Positions 51,597-60,456 of a DNA stretch of 64,000 bases are shown one piece after another. The DNA comes from Paenibacillus glycanilyticus. Its GTDB lineage: Bacteria; Bacillota; Bacilli; Paenibacillales; Paenibacillaceae. A program made the position numbers and the translations under genes. The stretch is from contig NZ_JAMBNP010000001.1 in NCBI RefSeq assembly GCF_023715145.1, positions 806,001 to 870,000 of the forward strand, read 5' to 3'. Numbering within the stretch: position 1 is the stretch's first letter; each line of letters opens with the position of its first letter. The notes under the pieces are model-generated. The model was not told the origin of the DNA, made no database searches, and saw only the letters and a program-made list of their open reading frames with translations.

Positions 51597-52709
51597 TTGG
51601 GATGCAGGGTTAATTATAAAGTTCCTTTGCTAATATCGGCTCTTAGCCTACTTCTTGCTTCATGCGGCAATGAACAGGTGATCGATCAAATCGAGCTTGT
51701 TCAGACCGCCGGCTATGATATGGATGATCAAAAAGTATTGACCAGCATACTTATTGGGGATTATAGCGAGAAAGAAAAAACGAGAGTCAAACTCCTTACA
51801 ACAACATCCAATAACAGCTATGACATGATACCGCTGCTTAATTTCAAGACCAATAACCCGATCGAATACGGACAAATGAGAATGATGGTCTTTGGAGAGG
51901 ATTACGCTCAGCGGAATATTGGCCCCATTCTGAAATTTCTTGGCCAAGATGTATCCATTTCAGGTAACCTGCAATTGGCTGTTGCTAATAATAAAGCTGC
52001 CGAGCTGTTAGCCGCAACCATCCCGGCACATGATCCCTTATTTCTAATGGATATGATTCTTCAGAATTCAGACAAGGCGAATCTGCCTCATAGCGATTTA
52101 CAATCCATCCTTTACAATTTCTATGATGAAGGAAGAGATGTTTTTTTGCCGCATCTTTCATTGGATAAAGACAAAAACGCCCTGTCCGATGGCATTGTCC
52201 TGTTTAAGGACGGGTCGGGCGGAAAACTCGTTCAACATAAAGGAAACAAAGAGGCGTTATGGCTGAAGATGCTTCTCGAAAACGGCAAAAACGGTACCTT
52301 GGAGCTTCCTATGGAAGATGTGAATAATAAACGCGAACCGTTCGCTTTTATGCAGATCGTCACGTCTAAAGCGTCCTTTAAAAATAAAACGACCATGATC
52401 GGCACGCAGCCGTCCTATGCGGTTGATGTGAAGCTTACGGCCAAGGTTGTTCTAAAAGGCATTCCTGACCAGAATTCAGGAGCAGATGGGACGTTATTGC
52501 AAACCAAGCTGGAGAAGTACATCTCCGACGAATTGGAGCAATTCATTCGATTCTGCTGCAAGGCAGGGATAGATCCGGTTGGGTTTGGAAGCTTCTTCCG
52601 GGGCAAAGTCCGAGGCTGGAGCGCTTCCGAGTTTTATGCGGCTTATCCTTCCATGAAGTCAAATGTCACTGCTAACGTTCAGATCTTGAAGTCTGGCACA
52701 CAAAAGTAA
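51597..52709 (+). CDS. spore germination lipoprotein, GerC family
   Basis: 370 residues with lipobox LLASC at about 20-24 and the GerC pattern. DQIELVQTAGYDMDDQKVLTSI follows the signal, and YEGQMRMMVFGEDYAQ-like sequence (IEYGQMRMMVFGED) and GSFFRGKVRGW near the end fit the family. It begins 7 bp after the A-subunit stop, from a TTG following GAGGAG. The lipoprotein completes the receptor. Confidence 0.93.
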   Translation: MGCRVNYKVPLLISALSLLLASCGNEQVIDQIELVQTAGYDMDDQKVLTSILIGDYSEKEKTRVKLLTTTSNNSYDMIPLLNFKTNNPIEYGQMRMMVFGEDYAQRNIGPILKFLGQDVSISGNLQLAVANNKAAELLAATIPAHDPLFLMDMILQNSDKANLPHSDLQSILYNFYDEGRDVFLPHLSLDKDKNALSDGIVLFKDGSGGKLVQHKGNKEALWLKMLLENGKNGTLELPMEDVNNKREPFAFMQIVTSKASFKNKTTMIGTQPSYAVDVKLTAKVVLKGIPDQNSGADGTLLQTKLEKYISDELEQFIRFCCKAGIDPVGFGSFFRGKVRGWSASEFYAAYPSMKSNVTANVQILKSGTQK

Positions 52710-52737
52710 AGATAAAAAAGAATGGGGACTCGCATAC

Positions 52738-53841
52738 GTGAATGGAGTAGTCAGCGATAAATTTTCCGTTTCGCCCATGCATCTATTATTCGTGATGTAC
52801 GTGAGTTTAGTTAGCTCGGGGACGATGAGCTTTCAGCATGATATCGCATTTAGCGCTGGCCATGATGCATGGATCTCGGTCATTATCGCTACTCTTTATA
52901 TCGCTTTGTTGGTCTGGATGATGTTTTTTATTCTCAACCGGCAGAAACAGGAACAAGCATACCTTGTATCGATCAACAACAGGTATTTCGGTAAAACGCT
53001 GGGTACTGCTGTCAATCTGATTCTGATCCTGTATCTCGTTATAGGTTCTTTTGTAGCCTTTCGTAATTATCTTCAGATCATCCATGTATGGGTCTTCCCT
53101 CACTCGACTACTTGGCCGATCGGTCTATTTATTTTGCTTATTGTTTACTATGCCATATCGGGTGGATTTCAGTCGGTTACGGGGTTATGTCTCTGGGGAA
53201 CGATAAGTATCTTTATTTTTATCATCCCTCAGCTGATAACCGTTGCCACTCGACTGCATTTGGATAATATCCTTCCGGTTTTTAATCATCCAATAGCTGA
53301 AATCGCGACCTCCTCCAAACAAATGACGCATGAATTTACAAGATGCGAAATCCTGCTTATCGCCTACCCTTTCATTAGGGAGCAAAAAAAAGCAAAGCGA
53401 TGGGCTTATTGGGCAGTGTTGGTGTGCGGCTTGTTATATTTGCTGTTATCTATGTATGCCATCGTATACTTCAGTCAAGGCCAACTCGAGCAGATTTCCT
53501 GGCCGACCTTAAGCTTGTTTTCAACTCTGGATTATCCTCTTATGCAGCGTATGGAGACTTTGTTAATTACAATATGGATCGTTAAAATTCTGGCCATTAT
53601 CTCTCTAGGATTATGGGCCGCCTGCCACAGCATGAAGCTAACAACAAAAACAAAGCAGCGAACAAGCTTGAAAATATTTATGGGAGTCATCGTGATCCTG
53701 CTGTATTTCACCAAGAATGAAGAACAAGCGCAAATGGTAACCAATCTCTATTCAAGCGTTGGGGAGTATGTCCTATTCCTCTATATTCCCCTGTTGTTTG
53801 CCATCTCGTTATTCATGAAAAAGCGCCTTAAAGAAGAATAG
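52738..53841 (+). CDS. spore germination protein, GerB family (B subunit)
   Basis: 367 residues with ten hydrophobic segments, an APC-type transporter fold. The opening DKFSVSPMHLLFVMYVSLVSSGTMSFQHDIAFSAGHDAWISVII matches GerAB/GerKB, which in relatives binds the germinant. The GTG start follows GGGGA. It is the last gene of the operon; a hairpin at 53837-53866 follows at once. Confidence 0.93.
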   Translation: MNGVVSDKFSVSPMHLLFVMYVSLVSSGTMSFQHDIAFSAGHDAWISVIIATLYIALLVWMMFFILNRQKQEQAYLVSINNRYFGKTLGTAVNLILILYLVIGSFVAFRNYLQIIHVWVFPHSTTWPIGLFILLIVYYAISGGFQSVTGLCLWGTISIFIFIIPQLITVATRLHLDNILPVFNHPIAEIATSSKQMTHEFTRCEILLIAYPFIREQKKAKRWAYWAVLVCGLLYLLLSMYAIVYFSQGQLEQISWPTLSLFSTLDYPLMQRMETLLITIWIVKILAIISLGLWAACHSMKLTTKTKQRTSLKIFMGVIVILLYFTKNEEQAQMVTNLYSSVGEYVLFLYIPLLFAISLFMKKRLKEE

Positions 53842-53866
53842 GCACCCACCTTGGTGGATGCCTATT
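53837..53866. terminator. hairpin at the end of the germinant-receptor operon
   Basis: AATAGGCA-CCCACC and GGTGG-ATGCCTATT form a stem of about 14 bp with a 2-nt loop and poor T tracts. Confidence 0.65.
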
Positions 53867-53874
53867 CGGTCTGC

Positions 53875-54443
53875 TTATTTGCCTTCTGTCAAAAATTGCT
53901 CAATACGGTGCTTGATCGAATCACGAACTTCCGCGAACTTAGCCGTGATTTCTTCTTCCGTACCTGTCGCTTTTGGCATATTGTTCATAACCGAAGATAA
54001 TACCGCGGATAGAAAGCCCATCCCGATCGTGGACGCATACAGCCCCTGGTCCGCAATGGATTGAATGACTTTGCCGAGCTGATCCGTCAGCCCCGCATTT
54101 CGAAGACCAAACACAACCACGTACATCCCAATGGAGAAGATCACACGGCCCACGAGGCCTCCTTAACCAGCCTCCATTTAGGAATGGCCGGACTTCGGCG
54201 CGCCGCTGCTATGAACAGGACCGCAACAACACCTGCGATCTCATTTAACAATCCGGCAGACTTCAGCTTCCGAAGATGCTGGCTGGCATTAGGCTGGGAC
54301 ATCACGATGATATCGGTAATGTCGCAGACGCACAGTTCCTGTTCCTTTAATAGAGCCAAGATGGTTAAGCGTGTTTTATCTGCCAGCATTTTATAGGCTT
54401 CCGCCATAACTTGAATCTTTTTTCCATGCAGCACCTCTGTCAT
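53875..54443 (-). pseudogene. arsRBC: collapsed arsenic-resistance operon (arsR-arsB-arsC remnant)
   Basis: Pieces of three genes are joined on the minus strand. The frame from 54443 starts as ArsR (MLADKTRLTILALLKEQELCVCDITDII, then SQPNASQHLRKLKSAGLLNE). It then changes to ArsB-like sequence ([29 protein letters not shown]). A frame change follows, and the frame from 54153 continues ArsB ([34 protein letters not shown]). That frame jumps to the tail of thioredoxin-type arsenate reductase ArsC ([17 protein letters not shown], ending IEQFLTEGK). At least two deletions and one frameshift are needed. A SigA-like promoter (TTTACA, 17 bp, TATATC) remains before it. Confidence 0.88.
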
Positions 54444-54506
54444 TTCTCAATTAGCTTGATTTCAATGATATAAGCATATATTAAGGCATTGTAAATGTGC
54501 AGCCGC

Positions 54507-54559
54507 AAAAAACGGCAATGGAACAGGGGGACCACCCCCCGGAACCATTGCCGTTTTTC
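54507..54559 (-). terminator. intrinsic terminator of nrdJ
   Basis: AAAAACGGCAATGG with its complement plus a GC stem forms a strong hairpin; T and A tracts on both sides make it bidirectional. Confidence 0.93.
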
Positions 54560-54569
54560 TTATAAATTA

Positions 54570-57164
54570 TTAATTACATTTGCTATATCCGCAGTTGCTG
54601 CACTGCTTACAGCCTTCCACATTGATGAGCGAGGCCGATCCGCAGGATGGGCAAAGATCGCGAGAGGTAACCTCGCCGTGCTTATGCGCCTCATCAACTG
54701 CCGGTGCAGCAGTCGGCAATGCCGGAGCAGCTTTGACCGGCTCGTAGGCAGCCGCCTGCTCGTTCGTGCTCTCGATGTGAATCTCCAGCGCTTTCGCTAC
54801 CGCATCCGCGATGGATTCAACGCGATTCGCGCCAAAGCCGATGGCGCCAGTGCCGCCAATGCCTTTAAGATGCTTGATCAGCAGCTTCACCTTGTTGCCA
54901 TGGTCGCCGTAGCGGAGGAACAAGGAGCATACGCGGCCTAACGCTTCCGCCATCGCAAAGACGTCAGAGCCGGCTTTGCCTACGTTCAGGAAGATCTCGC
55001 CCGGAATGCCGTTCAGATCGTTAATCGTTATATAAGCCATGCCAAACGGCGTATTCACCTTGTACGTCGCCCCGCGCAAAATTTGCGGACGGCGTTTGTA
55101 CTGCTTGTCGAAGTCCTGCTCCGCCTGCGGCGATACTTTCGCATTCAGCGTAGTGTTAAGCGACGCAACCTTGTCTTCCTCTTTCACCGCTTCCGCGGCC
55201 GCAGCCGCTTCAACTGCCGCGGTATCCGGCTTGTCATCATCCTTCTTCGTCGACAACACCTGCACGTCACGGCTGCCGTCACGATAAATCGTTACGCCTT
55301 TACAGCCAAGATCAAAGGCCATCTCATACAGCTCTTTGGTTTCTTCCACGGTAAAGTCGCTCGGACAGTTCGCTGTCTTCGAGATCGAGCTGTCTACCCA
55401 GCGCTGAATCGCCGCTTGCACGCGGATATGATCCTTCGCCGACAAATTCATCGCGGTTACGAAGTAATCCGGCAGCTCTTCGCCCGGATGCGCATCCTTC
55501 CACTCTTGCGCGATTGGCACCAGCTGCTTGTCGAAGCCCAGCCGGCTTTGCCGGAAATATTCGAAGGCGAAGTAGGGCTCGATGCCCGTTGAAGTACCAA
55601 CCATCGTGCCCGTGCTGCCCGTTGGCGCCTGCGTAATAACGGTAACGTTACGGATGCCTTTCGCAAGCACCGCTTCGCCTACTTCAGGGAACTCCGAGAC
55701 CATGTTCTTCATAAAGCCGCTTTGCAGGAATTTCTCCGCATCAAACGCTTCAAACGAACCTTTCTCCGAAGCAATCTCGGCGGAAGCAAGATATGCTTCG
55801 CGTGCCATAAAGCCATATATTTTATCGAGGAACAGAAGCGATTCCGGGCTGCCGTAGCGGATGCCAAGCTTGATCATCAATTCTGCAAGACCCATCGAGC
55901 CAAGTCCTACGCGGCGCTCAAGCTTCTGATTCCTTTCGTTTTCTTCAAAGTGATAAGGAGTTGTATCGATTACGTTGTCAAGGAAACGTACGGACCATTG
56001 CGTTACCTTCGACAGCTCTTCCCAATCTACGTCATGCTTGGTTTCGTCATAGAATTTGGACAGGTTTATTGCGGACAGGTTGCAGACACCCCAGCCCGGC
56101 AGCCCTTGCTCGCCGCATGGATTCGTGCAGATGATCGGGTTGAAATACCAGCTGTTCGACATCTGGTTATAATATTCCATGAATACGACGCCAGGCTCTG
56201 CGGATTTCCATGCCGATTCGATAATCGTATGCCACACTTCGCGCGCACGAACGGTTTTATAAGGAATAACCCTCTTGCCTAGCTTCTTCCAGGCTTCCAG
56301 ATCGCCGGTCCAAATATCGTCATAGCCTTCTTCCTTCGTATCCGGGAACACAAGCTCCCACTCCAAATCTTCCTTCACGGCTTTCATAAAGGCATTGCTT
56401 ACGCATACCGACAGGTTGGCATTCGTCACTTGTCCCATCGTCTGCTTCACGGTAATAAAATCAAGAACATCCGGATGCCAATCATTGATCATCAGCATCA
56501 GCGCGCCTCTTCGGCTTCCGCCCTGCTCGATCAAGCCCGTTGTATAGCTGAACAGGCCTCCCCAGGACACTGCTCCGCTCGAAGATCCGTTAACGCCCGC
56601 TACTATAGCGCGGCGAGGACGCAGCGACGACAGGTTAATCCCTACACCGCCCCCGCGGGCCATAATTTCCGTCATTTCCGACAAGGTAGTCATAATGCCG
56701 CCGCGGCTGTCCTTAGGAGACGGAATAACATAACAGTTGAACAAGGTCAGCTCTTCACTGGCACCGGCTCCCGCGGCAATCCGGCCGCCCGGCACCAGCT
56801 TCCAGTCATCCAGAATGTAACGGAAGCGTTCTGTCCAGATCTGCCGTTTCTCTTCGCCTTTCTCTGCTCCTGCCATTGCCCCTGCCAGACGGTCCCACAT
56901 TTCCTCCGGAGTCTTCTCTATCGTTAGCGTGAGCTTCTCCACGCTGCTCGTTACCGTATCCCCGCTTCTCAGCTTCACGGTCACTTCATCGCCGCTGCGG
57001 GCAATCACTTCCCCAACTTCCTTGGCCGGGAATTTCGGATCATCCTTTGTCAGGACCAGAACAACATCCCCTACTGCCGTGTTCTTTGTGTCCGCATTCT
57101 TCCAAGCATAGCGGTCCAAAAATATTTTCTCGCTAAGACCTTCCAATTTCCGCGTCATTACCAT
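54570..57164 (-). CDS. nrdJ: adenosylcobalamin-dependent (class II) ribonucleotide reductase
   Basis: 864 residues. It makes deoxyribonucleotides using B12 as radical source. Visible are LFNCYVIPSPKDS with the first redox Cys, ARGGGVGINLSSLRPR, the active-site loop NPCGEQGLPGWGVCNLSAINL and the substrate loop APTGSTGTMVGTSTGIEPYF. The C-terminal zinc-ribbon is CPSCGSASLINVEGCKQCSNCGYSKC, and a low-complexity Ala/Pro stretch precedes it. ATG 57164 is chosen since GGGAGGAAGG lies 9 nt before it; an upstream in-frame ATG at 57185 overlaps that site. A likely NrdR box lies 64 bp upstream. Confidence 0.96.
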   Translation of the reverse strand: MVMTRKLEGLSEKIFLDRYAWKNADTKNTAVGDVVLVLTKDDPKFPAKEVGEVIARSGDEVTVKLRSGDTVTSSVEKLTLTIEKTPEEMWDRLAGAMAGAEKGEEKRQIWTERFRYILDDWKLVPGGRIAAGAGASEELTLFNCYVIPSPKDSRGGIMTTLSEMTEIMARGGGVGINLSSLRPRRAIVAGVNGSSSGAVSWGGLFSYTTGLIEQGGSRRGALMLMINDWHPDVLDFITVKQTMGQVTNANLSVCVSNAFMKAVKEDLEWELVFPDTKEEGYDDIWTGDLEAWKKLGKRVIPYKTVRAREVWHTIIESAWKSAEPGVVFMEYYNQMSNSWYFNPIICTNPCGEQGLPGWGVCNLSAINLSKFYDETKHDVDWEELSKVTQWSVRFLDNVIDTTPYHFEENERNQKLERRVGLGSMGLAELMIKLGIRYGSPESLLFLDKIYGFMAREAYLASAEIASEKGSFEAFDAEKFLQSGFMKNMVSEFPEVGEAVLAKGIRNVTVITQAPTGSTGTMVGTSTGIEPYFAFEYFRQSRLGFDKQLVPIAQEWKDAHPGEELPDYFVTAMNLSAKDHIRVQAAIQRWVDSSISKTANCPSDFTVEETKELYEMAFDLGCKGVTIYRDGSRDVQVLSTKKDDDKPDTAAVEAAAAAEAVKEEDKVASLNTTLNAKVSPQAEQDFDKQYKRRPQILRGATYKVNTPFGMAYITINDLNGIPGEIFLNVGKAGSDVFAMAEALGRVCSLFLRYGDHGNKVKLLIKHLKGIGGTGAIGFGANRVESIADAVAKALEIHIESTNEQAAAYEPVKAAPALPTAAPAVDEAHKHGEVTSRDLCPSCGSASLINVEGCKQCSNCGYSKCN

Positions 57165-57205
57165 CCGATTGGTCCTTCCTCCCATGTCCCCTTATATCGC
57201 ATGCA

Positions 57206-57243
57206 CACCTGTTATTGTATGTGTCGGGCACCATATATTGTGT
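57206..57243 (-). promoter_or_regulatory. NrdR box and promoter of nrdJ
   Basis: The 16-mer at 57228-57243, read on the plus strand as GCACCATATATTGTGT, matches the NrdR box consensus at 14 of 16 positions. A weaker ACAC...GTGT element lies about 22 bp away at 57206-57225. On the minus strand it spans a TACAAT -10 (57214-57219). NrdR repressors bind paired boxes at ribonucleotide reductase promoters. Confidence 0.65.
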
Positions 57244-57525
57244 GTACTACTTATTATACTATACTACATATCGGTATCCACAGCTGTTTCCACCTATTTC
57301 GCCGCTATTCTCCGCTTACATCGCCGATTCTCTTTCTATTGCTTGTCTTATCGCTAATTTTACTCGTTTTATTGTTAAGATTTGTTGAAAAAGACCATAC
57401 TAGTGACAACAATAATCTCTATTCGCCTAGGCGAAACGACTGACAACTCTCCCTCATTAAAGAGAGCTGCAACGTTTTGCAGGTGAAATATAAGCGCAGT
57501 ATAGGGAAACTTGTACTTTCTTATA
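57244..57525. other. AT-rich intergenic region between nrdJ and yqhH
   Basis: Divergent promoters must lie here, but no riboswitch (including a cobalamin element), tRNA or further gene can be recognised. TTGTACTTTC...TATATT-like sequence before the helicase gene is only suggestive. Confidence 0.4.
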
Positions 57526-57549
57526 TTTTAAAAAAGGAGCTGTCCAATC

Positions 57550-59376
57550 GTGACCTTTACTATGAATAATCAGGCGAATGTAAGTCCCGCTTCCAACGAA
57601 GCTTCTATTGTAAGGCGCAAGCTGCATCCGCTTGTTGACCTTCAATGTGACCGCACCTGGTTCGAAGAGCTGCAAAGCCGTATGGCGAAAAATGGACCTT
57701 GGGATGATTGGACGCTCTATCAGCTGTCGATGGAAGCCGAACAGGCCAAACGGATCGACAGCTTCGAACAATTGCAATGCCTGCGTACGCTGCCTTCCTT
57801 CGAGCCGATGCCGCATCAGATTGATACGGCGCGCAAAGTCGTGCACGAGATGGGCGGACGCGCTATTCTCGCCGATGAAGTAGGCCTTGGCAAAACGATT
57901 GAAGCCGGCCTTGTGATCAAAGAATATATGGTTCGCGGTCTCGTCCGGAGAGCGTTGATTCTTGTCCCCGCTTCCCTCGTCCTGCAATGGGTGAGAGAGC
58001 TGAATTCAAAGTTTGGCATTTCGGCCGTCGCCCAGAAGAAAGAACATACCTGGCAATATGACGTCGTTGTTGCTTCCATCGATACAGCCAAGCGCGATCC
58101 GCACCGCGACATCATTCTCGGCCAGGATTATGACATGATCATTATTGATGAAGCCCATAAGCTGAAAAACAAAAAAACGACAAACTATCAATTTGCGCTG
58201 CAGCTCCGCAAAAAATATTGTCTTCTTCTCACCGCTACGCCGATCCAGAACGATCTGGATGAGCTGTACAACCTCATTACGCTCTTGAAGCCCGGCCAGC
58301 TTGGCGGCCAAAGCGAGTTCGCGGCCAACTTTGTTGTCGACAAGCGGCTGCCGAAGAACGAGGAGCAGCTTCAGGATGCGCTGTCCACCGTCATGATCCG
58401 CAACCGGCGAGGCGATGGCGGCATATCGTTCACGAAACGCGTCGTGAAGAATATCCCTCTGGAGCTGTCTCCCGAGGAGAAAGCTCTCTATGATGCCGTA
58501 ACGGCATTTGTCAGGGACCGCTACAAGGAAGACGGCGTCGATATGATGAGCATGCTTCCTCTCGTTACGCTGCAGCGCGAGGTATGCAGCAGCCGGGATG
58601 CGGTATTTATTACGCTTGTTAATCTGTTCAAGAAAACCGCCGAGGATTCTCCAATTCGCCCGAAAATCTGGGAGCTGGTTGAGTTCATCAAACAAATCAA
58701 GGCGAATACGAAAGCCGAGAAGGTCATGGAGCTTATCCAGCAGATTAACGACAAGGTGATTATCTTCACCGAATACCGGGCATCGCAGGAGTATTTGCTG
58801 CAATTCTTCCGCTCGCATAACATATTGGCCGTACCGTACCGGGGCGGCATGAACCGCGGCAAAAAGGATTGGATGATGGATCTGTTCCGCGGGCGGGCAC
58901 AAGTGCTGATCGCAACGGAAGCCGGCGGCGAGGGGATCAATCTGCAGTTCTGTTCCCATATGATCAACTTCGACCTGCCGTGGAACCCGATGCGCGTCGA
59001 GCAGCGGATCGGCCGCGTTCACCGGCTTGGGCAGACGGAAGATGTGAAGATCTACAATTTATGTACGCTAGGGACAATTGAAGAGCATATCGTAAATCTG
59101 CTGCATGAGAAAATCAATCTGTTCGAGCTCGTAATCGGCGAGCTCGATCATATTCTGGAGCGGTTCGAGTCCGATGCCGGCTCCATCGAGCAGCAACTGG
59201 CGAAGCTGCTCCTTGAATCCGGCGAAGACACCACTCATCTGGAGGAGAAGCTTAACCATCTTGGTTCAACCTTCTCCAAGCTCCGGAGCGAAACGGATTC
59301 GCCCGAGGCTCCCAAAGGTTCAACCATCCTTGCTCAGATGACCGAGCTTGGCCAGAAAGTCGAGGTGAGACCGTGA
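57550..59376 (+). CDS. yqhH: SNF2/RapA-type helicase-like ATPase (YqhH)
   Basis: 608 residues with all SNF2 motifs: I (DEVGLGKTIEAGL), Ia (LVPASLVLQWVREL), II (MIIIDEAHKLKN), III (LLTATPIQN), V (VLIATEAGGEGINLQF) and VI (QRIGRVHRLGQ). The C-terminal helices look coiled-coil. The pattern and the following YqhG-like gene match the Bacillus yqhH-yqhG pair, whose role is unknown. The GTG at 57550 follows AAAGGAG by about 10 nt; an ATG four codons in is possible. Its stop overlaps the yqhG start by 4 bp. Confidence 0.93.
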   Translation: MTFTMNNQANVSPASNEASIVRRKLHPLVDLQCDRTWFEELQSRMAKNGPWDDWTLYQLSMEAEQAKRIDSFEQLQCLRTLPSFEPMPHQIDTARKVVHEMGGRAILADEVGLGKTIEAGLVIKEYMVRGLVRRALILVPASLVLQWVRELNSKFGISAVAQKKEHTWQYDVVVASIDTAKRDPHRDIILGQDYDMIIIDEAHKLKNKKTTNYQFALQLRKKYCLLLTATPIQNDLDELYNLITLLKPGQLGGQSEFAANFVVDKRLPKNEEQLQDALSTVMIRNRRGDGGISFTKRVVKNIPLELSPEEKALYDAVTAFVRDRYKEDGVDMMSMLPLVTLQREVCSSRDAVFITLVNLFKKTAEDSPIRPKIWELVEFIKQIKANTKAEKVMELIQQINDKVIIFTEYRASQEYLLQFFRSHNILAVPYRGGMNRGKKDWMMDLFRGRAQVLIATEAGGEGINLQFCSHMINFDLPWNPMRVEQRIGRVHRLGQTEDVKIYNLCTLGTIEEHIVNLLHEKINLFELVIGELDHILERFESDAGSIEQQLAKLLLESGEDTTHLEEKLNHLGSTFSKLRSETDSPEAPKGSTILAQMTELGQKVEVRP

Positions 59377-60305
59377 ATTCCAAGCAGGTCCATAAGTACG
59401 TCCAGCGTTTCCTTGAAGCGACAGAATGCTCAATCCTGGAGAAATCGCCGGCCCATTTTACCGTCAAGCTCTCCCCTGCCGCCGATCGCGAATTGACGAA
59501 CCGTCCATTCTATTGGAGCTTTGTTGACCGCACGGGATCGGAGCCGGAGACGATGACCTATCTGTTCGTAACGGACAAGGAGAAGTATGAGGAGAACCTG
59601 ACTTCACCGGCTCCGGCGCCGGCCCAGGCTGCGAATGCCGTGGATGCCGCGCTTAACCGCTCCTTCGGCTTTGTGAATAATAATCTGGCTAATGCTGTCC
59701 GCACGCCAAGAGAGGACCTCTACTTCGGCTCCCGCAAGCTGGAGCAGCTCTTTGGTGCAGCCAAAACGTCAGGGAGCTATGTGAACCTGTTCCAGGAGCC
59801 CGAAAGGCGCTCCAGCACTCCCTTCCAATCGACGCCGTACACCGCATGGCTAGGCGTTAACATGCGCGTTGAATTCGCCTGCGACCGGAAGCGAGAGGAA
59901 ATACACAGCTACGGCGTCTCCCTTGCAACAGGACTGGTGGTAGAGAATTTCTATGACCGCCTCAAAAACCTCAAGCTGACGCCTCGGCTGCCTTCTAATA
60001 TTCATCTGACCCGGAACGGTCTATCTTATGCGAAAGCATTGGGCGTAATCGAGACAAGCCTTGAACGCAAGCTGAAAAATTACGACTATGCCTGGGCGGA
60101 AGATGCGGCAGCAAGGCTGGAGGAAGAGCTGGACAGGATCCGCCATTACTATGATCCGATGATTAAGCATGCCGAAGATGACACAAAGGCCGCCATCGAG
60201 GAACAGTTCAACCAGCGCCAGACCGAGATCAGATGGCAATATGAGCCCAGGGTGACGGCTTCCGCCATTAACTGCGGTATTTTCCACCTGGAAGGCATCG
60301 AATAG
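59373..60305 (+). CDS. yqhG: YqhG-family protein
   Basis: 310 residues, soluble. MNSKQVHKYVQRFLEATECSILEKSPAHFTVKLS opens the protein, RPFYWSFVDRTG follows, and the C-terminal half is a long charged helical region (EELDRIRHYYDPMIKHAEDDTK, IEEQFNQRQTEIRWQYEPRV). This matches Bacillus YqhG. It is coupled to the YqhH helicase by a 4-bp overlap. The pairing suggests that YqhG is a partner or adaptor of the ATPase; no biochemical function is known to me. Confidence 0.9.
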   Translation: MNSKQVHKYVQRFLEATECSILEKSPAHFTVKLSPAADRELTNRPFYWSFVDRTGSEPETMTYLFVTDKEKYEENLTSPAPAPAQAANAVDAALNRSFGFVNNNLANAVRTPREDLYFGSRKLEQLFGAAKTSGSYVNLFQEPERRSSTPFQSTPYTAWLGVNMRVEFACDRKREEIHSYGVSLATGLVVENFYDRLKNLKLTPRLPSNIHLTRNGLSYAKALGVIETSLERKLKNYDYAWAEDAAARLEEELDRIRHYYDPMIKHAEDDTKAAIEEQFNQRQTEIRWQYEPRVTASAINCGIFHLEGIE

Positions 60306-60456
60306 ATACAATCAGACGGCATTCGCAAGCATACGCCAAAAAAAGAACATCATAAACAATCATGCCCGCGACAGGTTCCAACAGCCTTCTGCGGGCTTGT
60401 CCAATATAATGGGAACATGTCAGAAACACATGCAGAATTAAGAAAGGGTGTGCCCT

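Noticed and set aside
58006..59022. Long antisense ORF of 338 residues inside yqhH
   Set aside because: Shadow of a highly biased coding sequence; the plus-strand helicase has all SNF2 motifs and the antisense product has no recognisable domain.
57550..60305. Anti-phage defence system built on the SNF2 helicase
   Set aside because: No nuclease, methyltransferase or phospholipase partner is present; the pair matches the housekeeping-like yqhH-yqhG arrangement.
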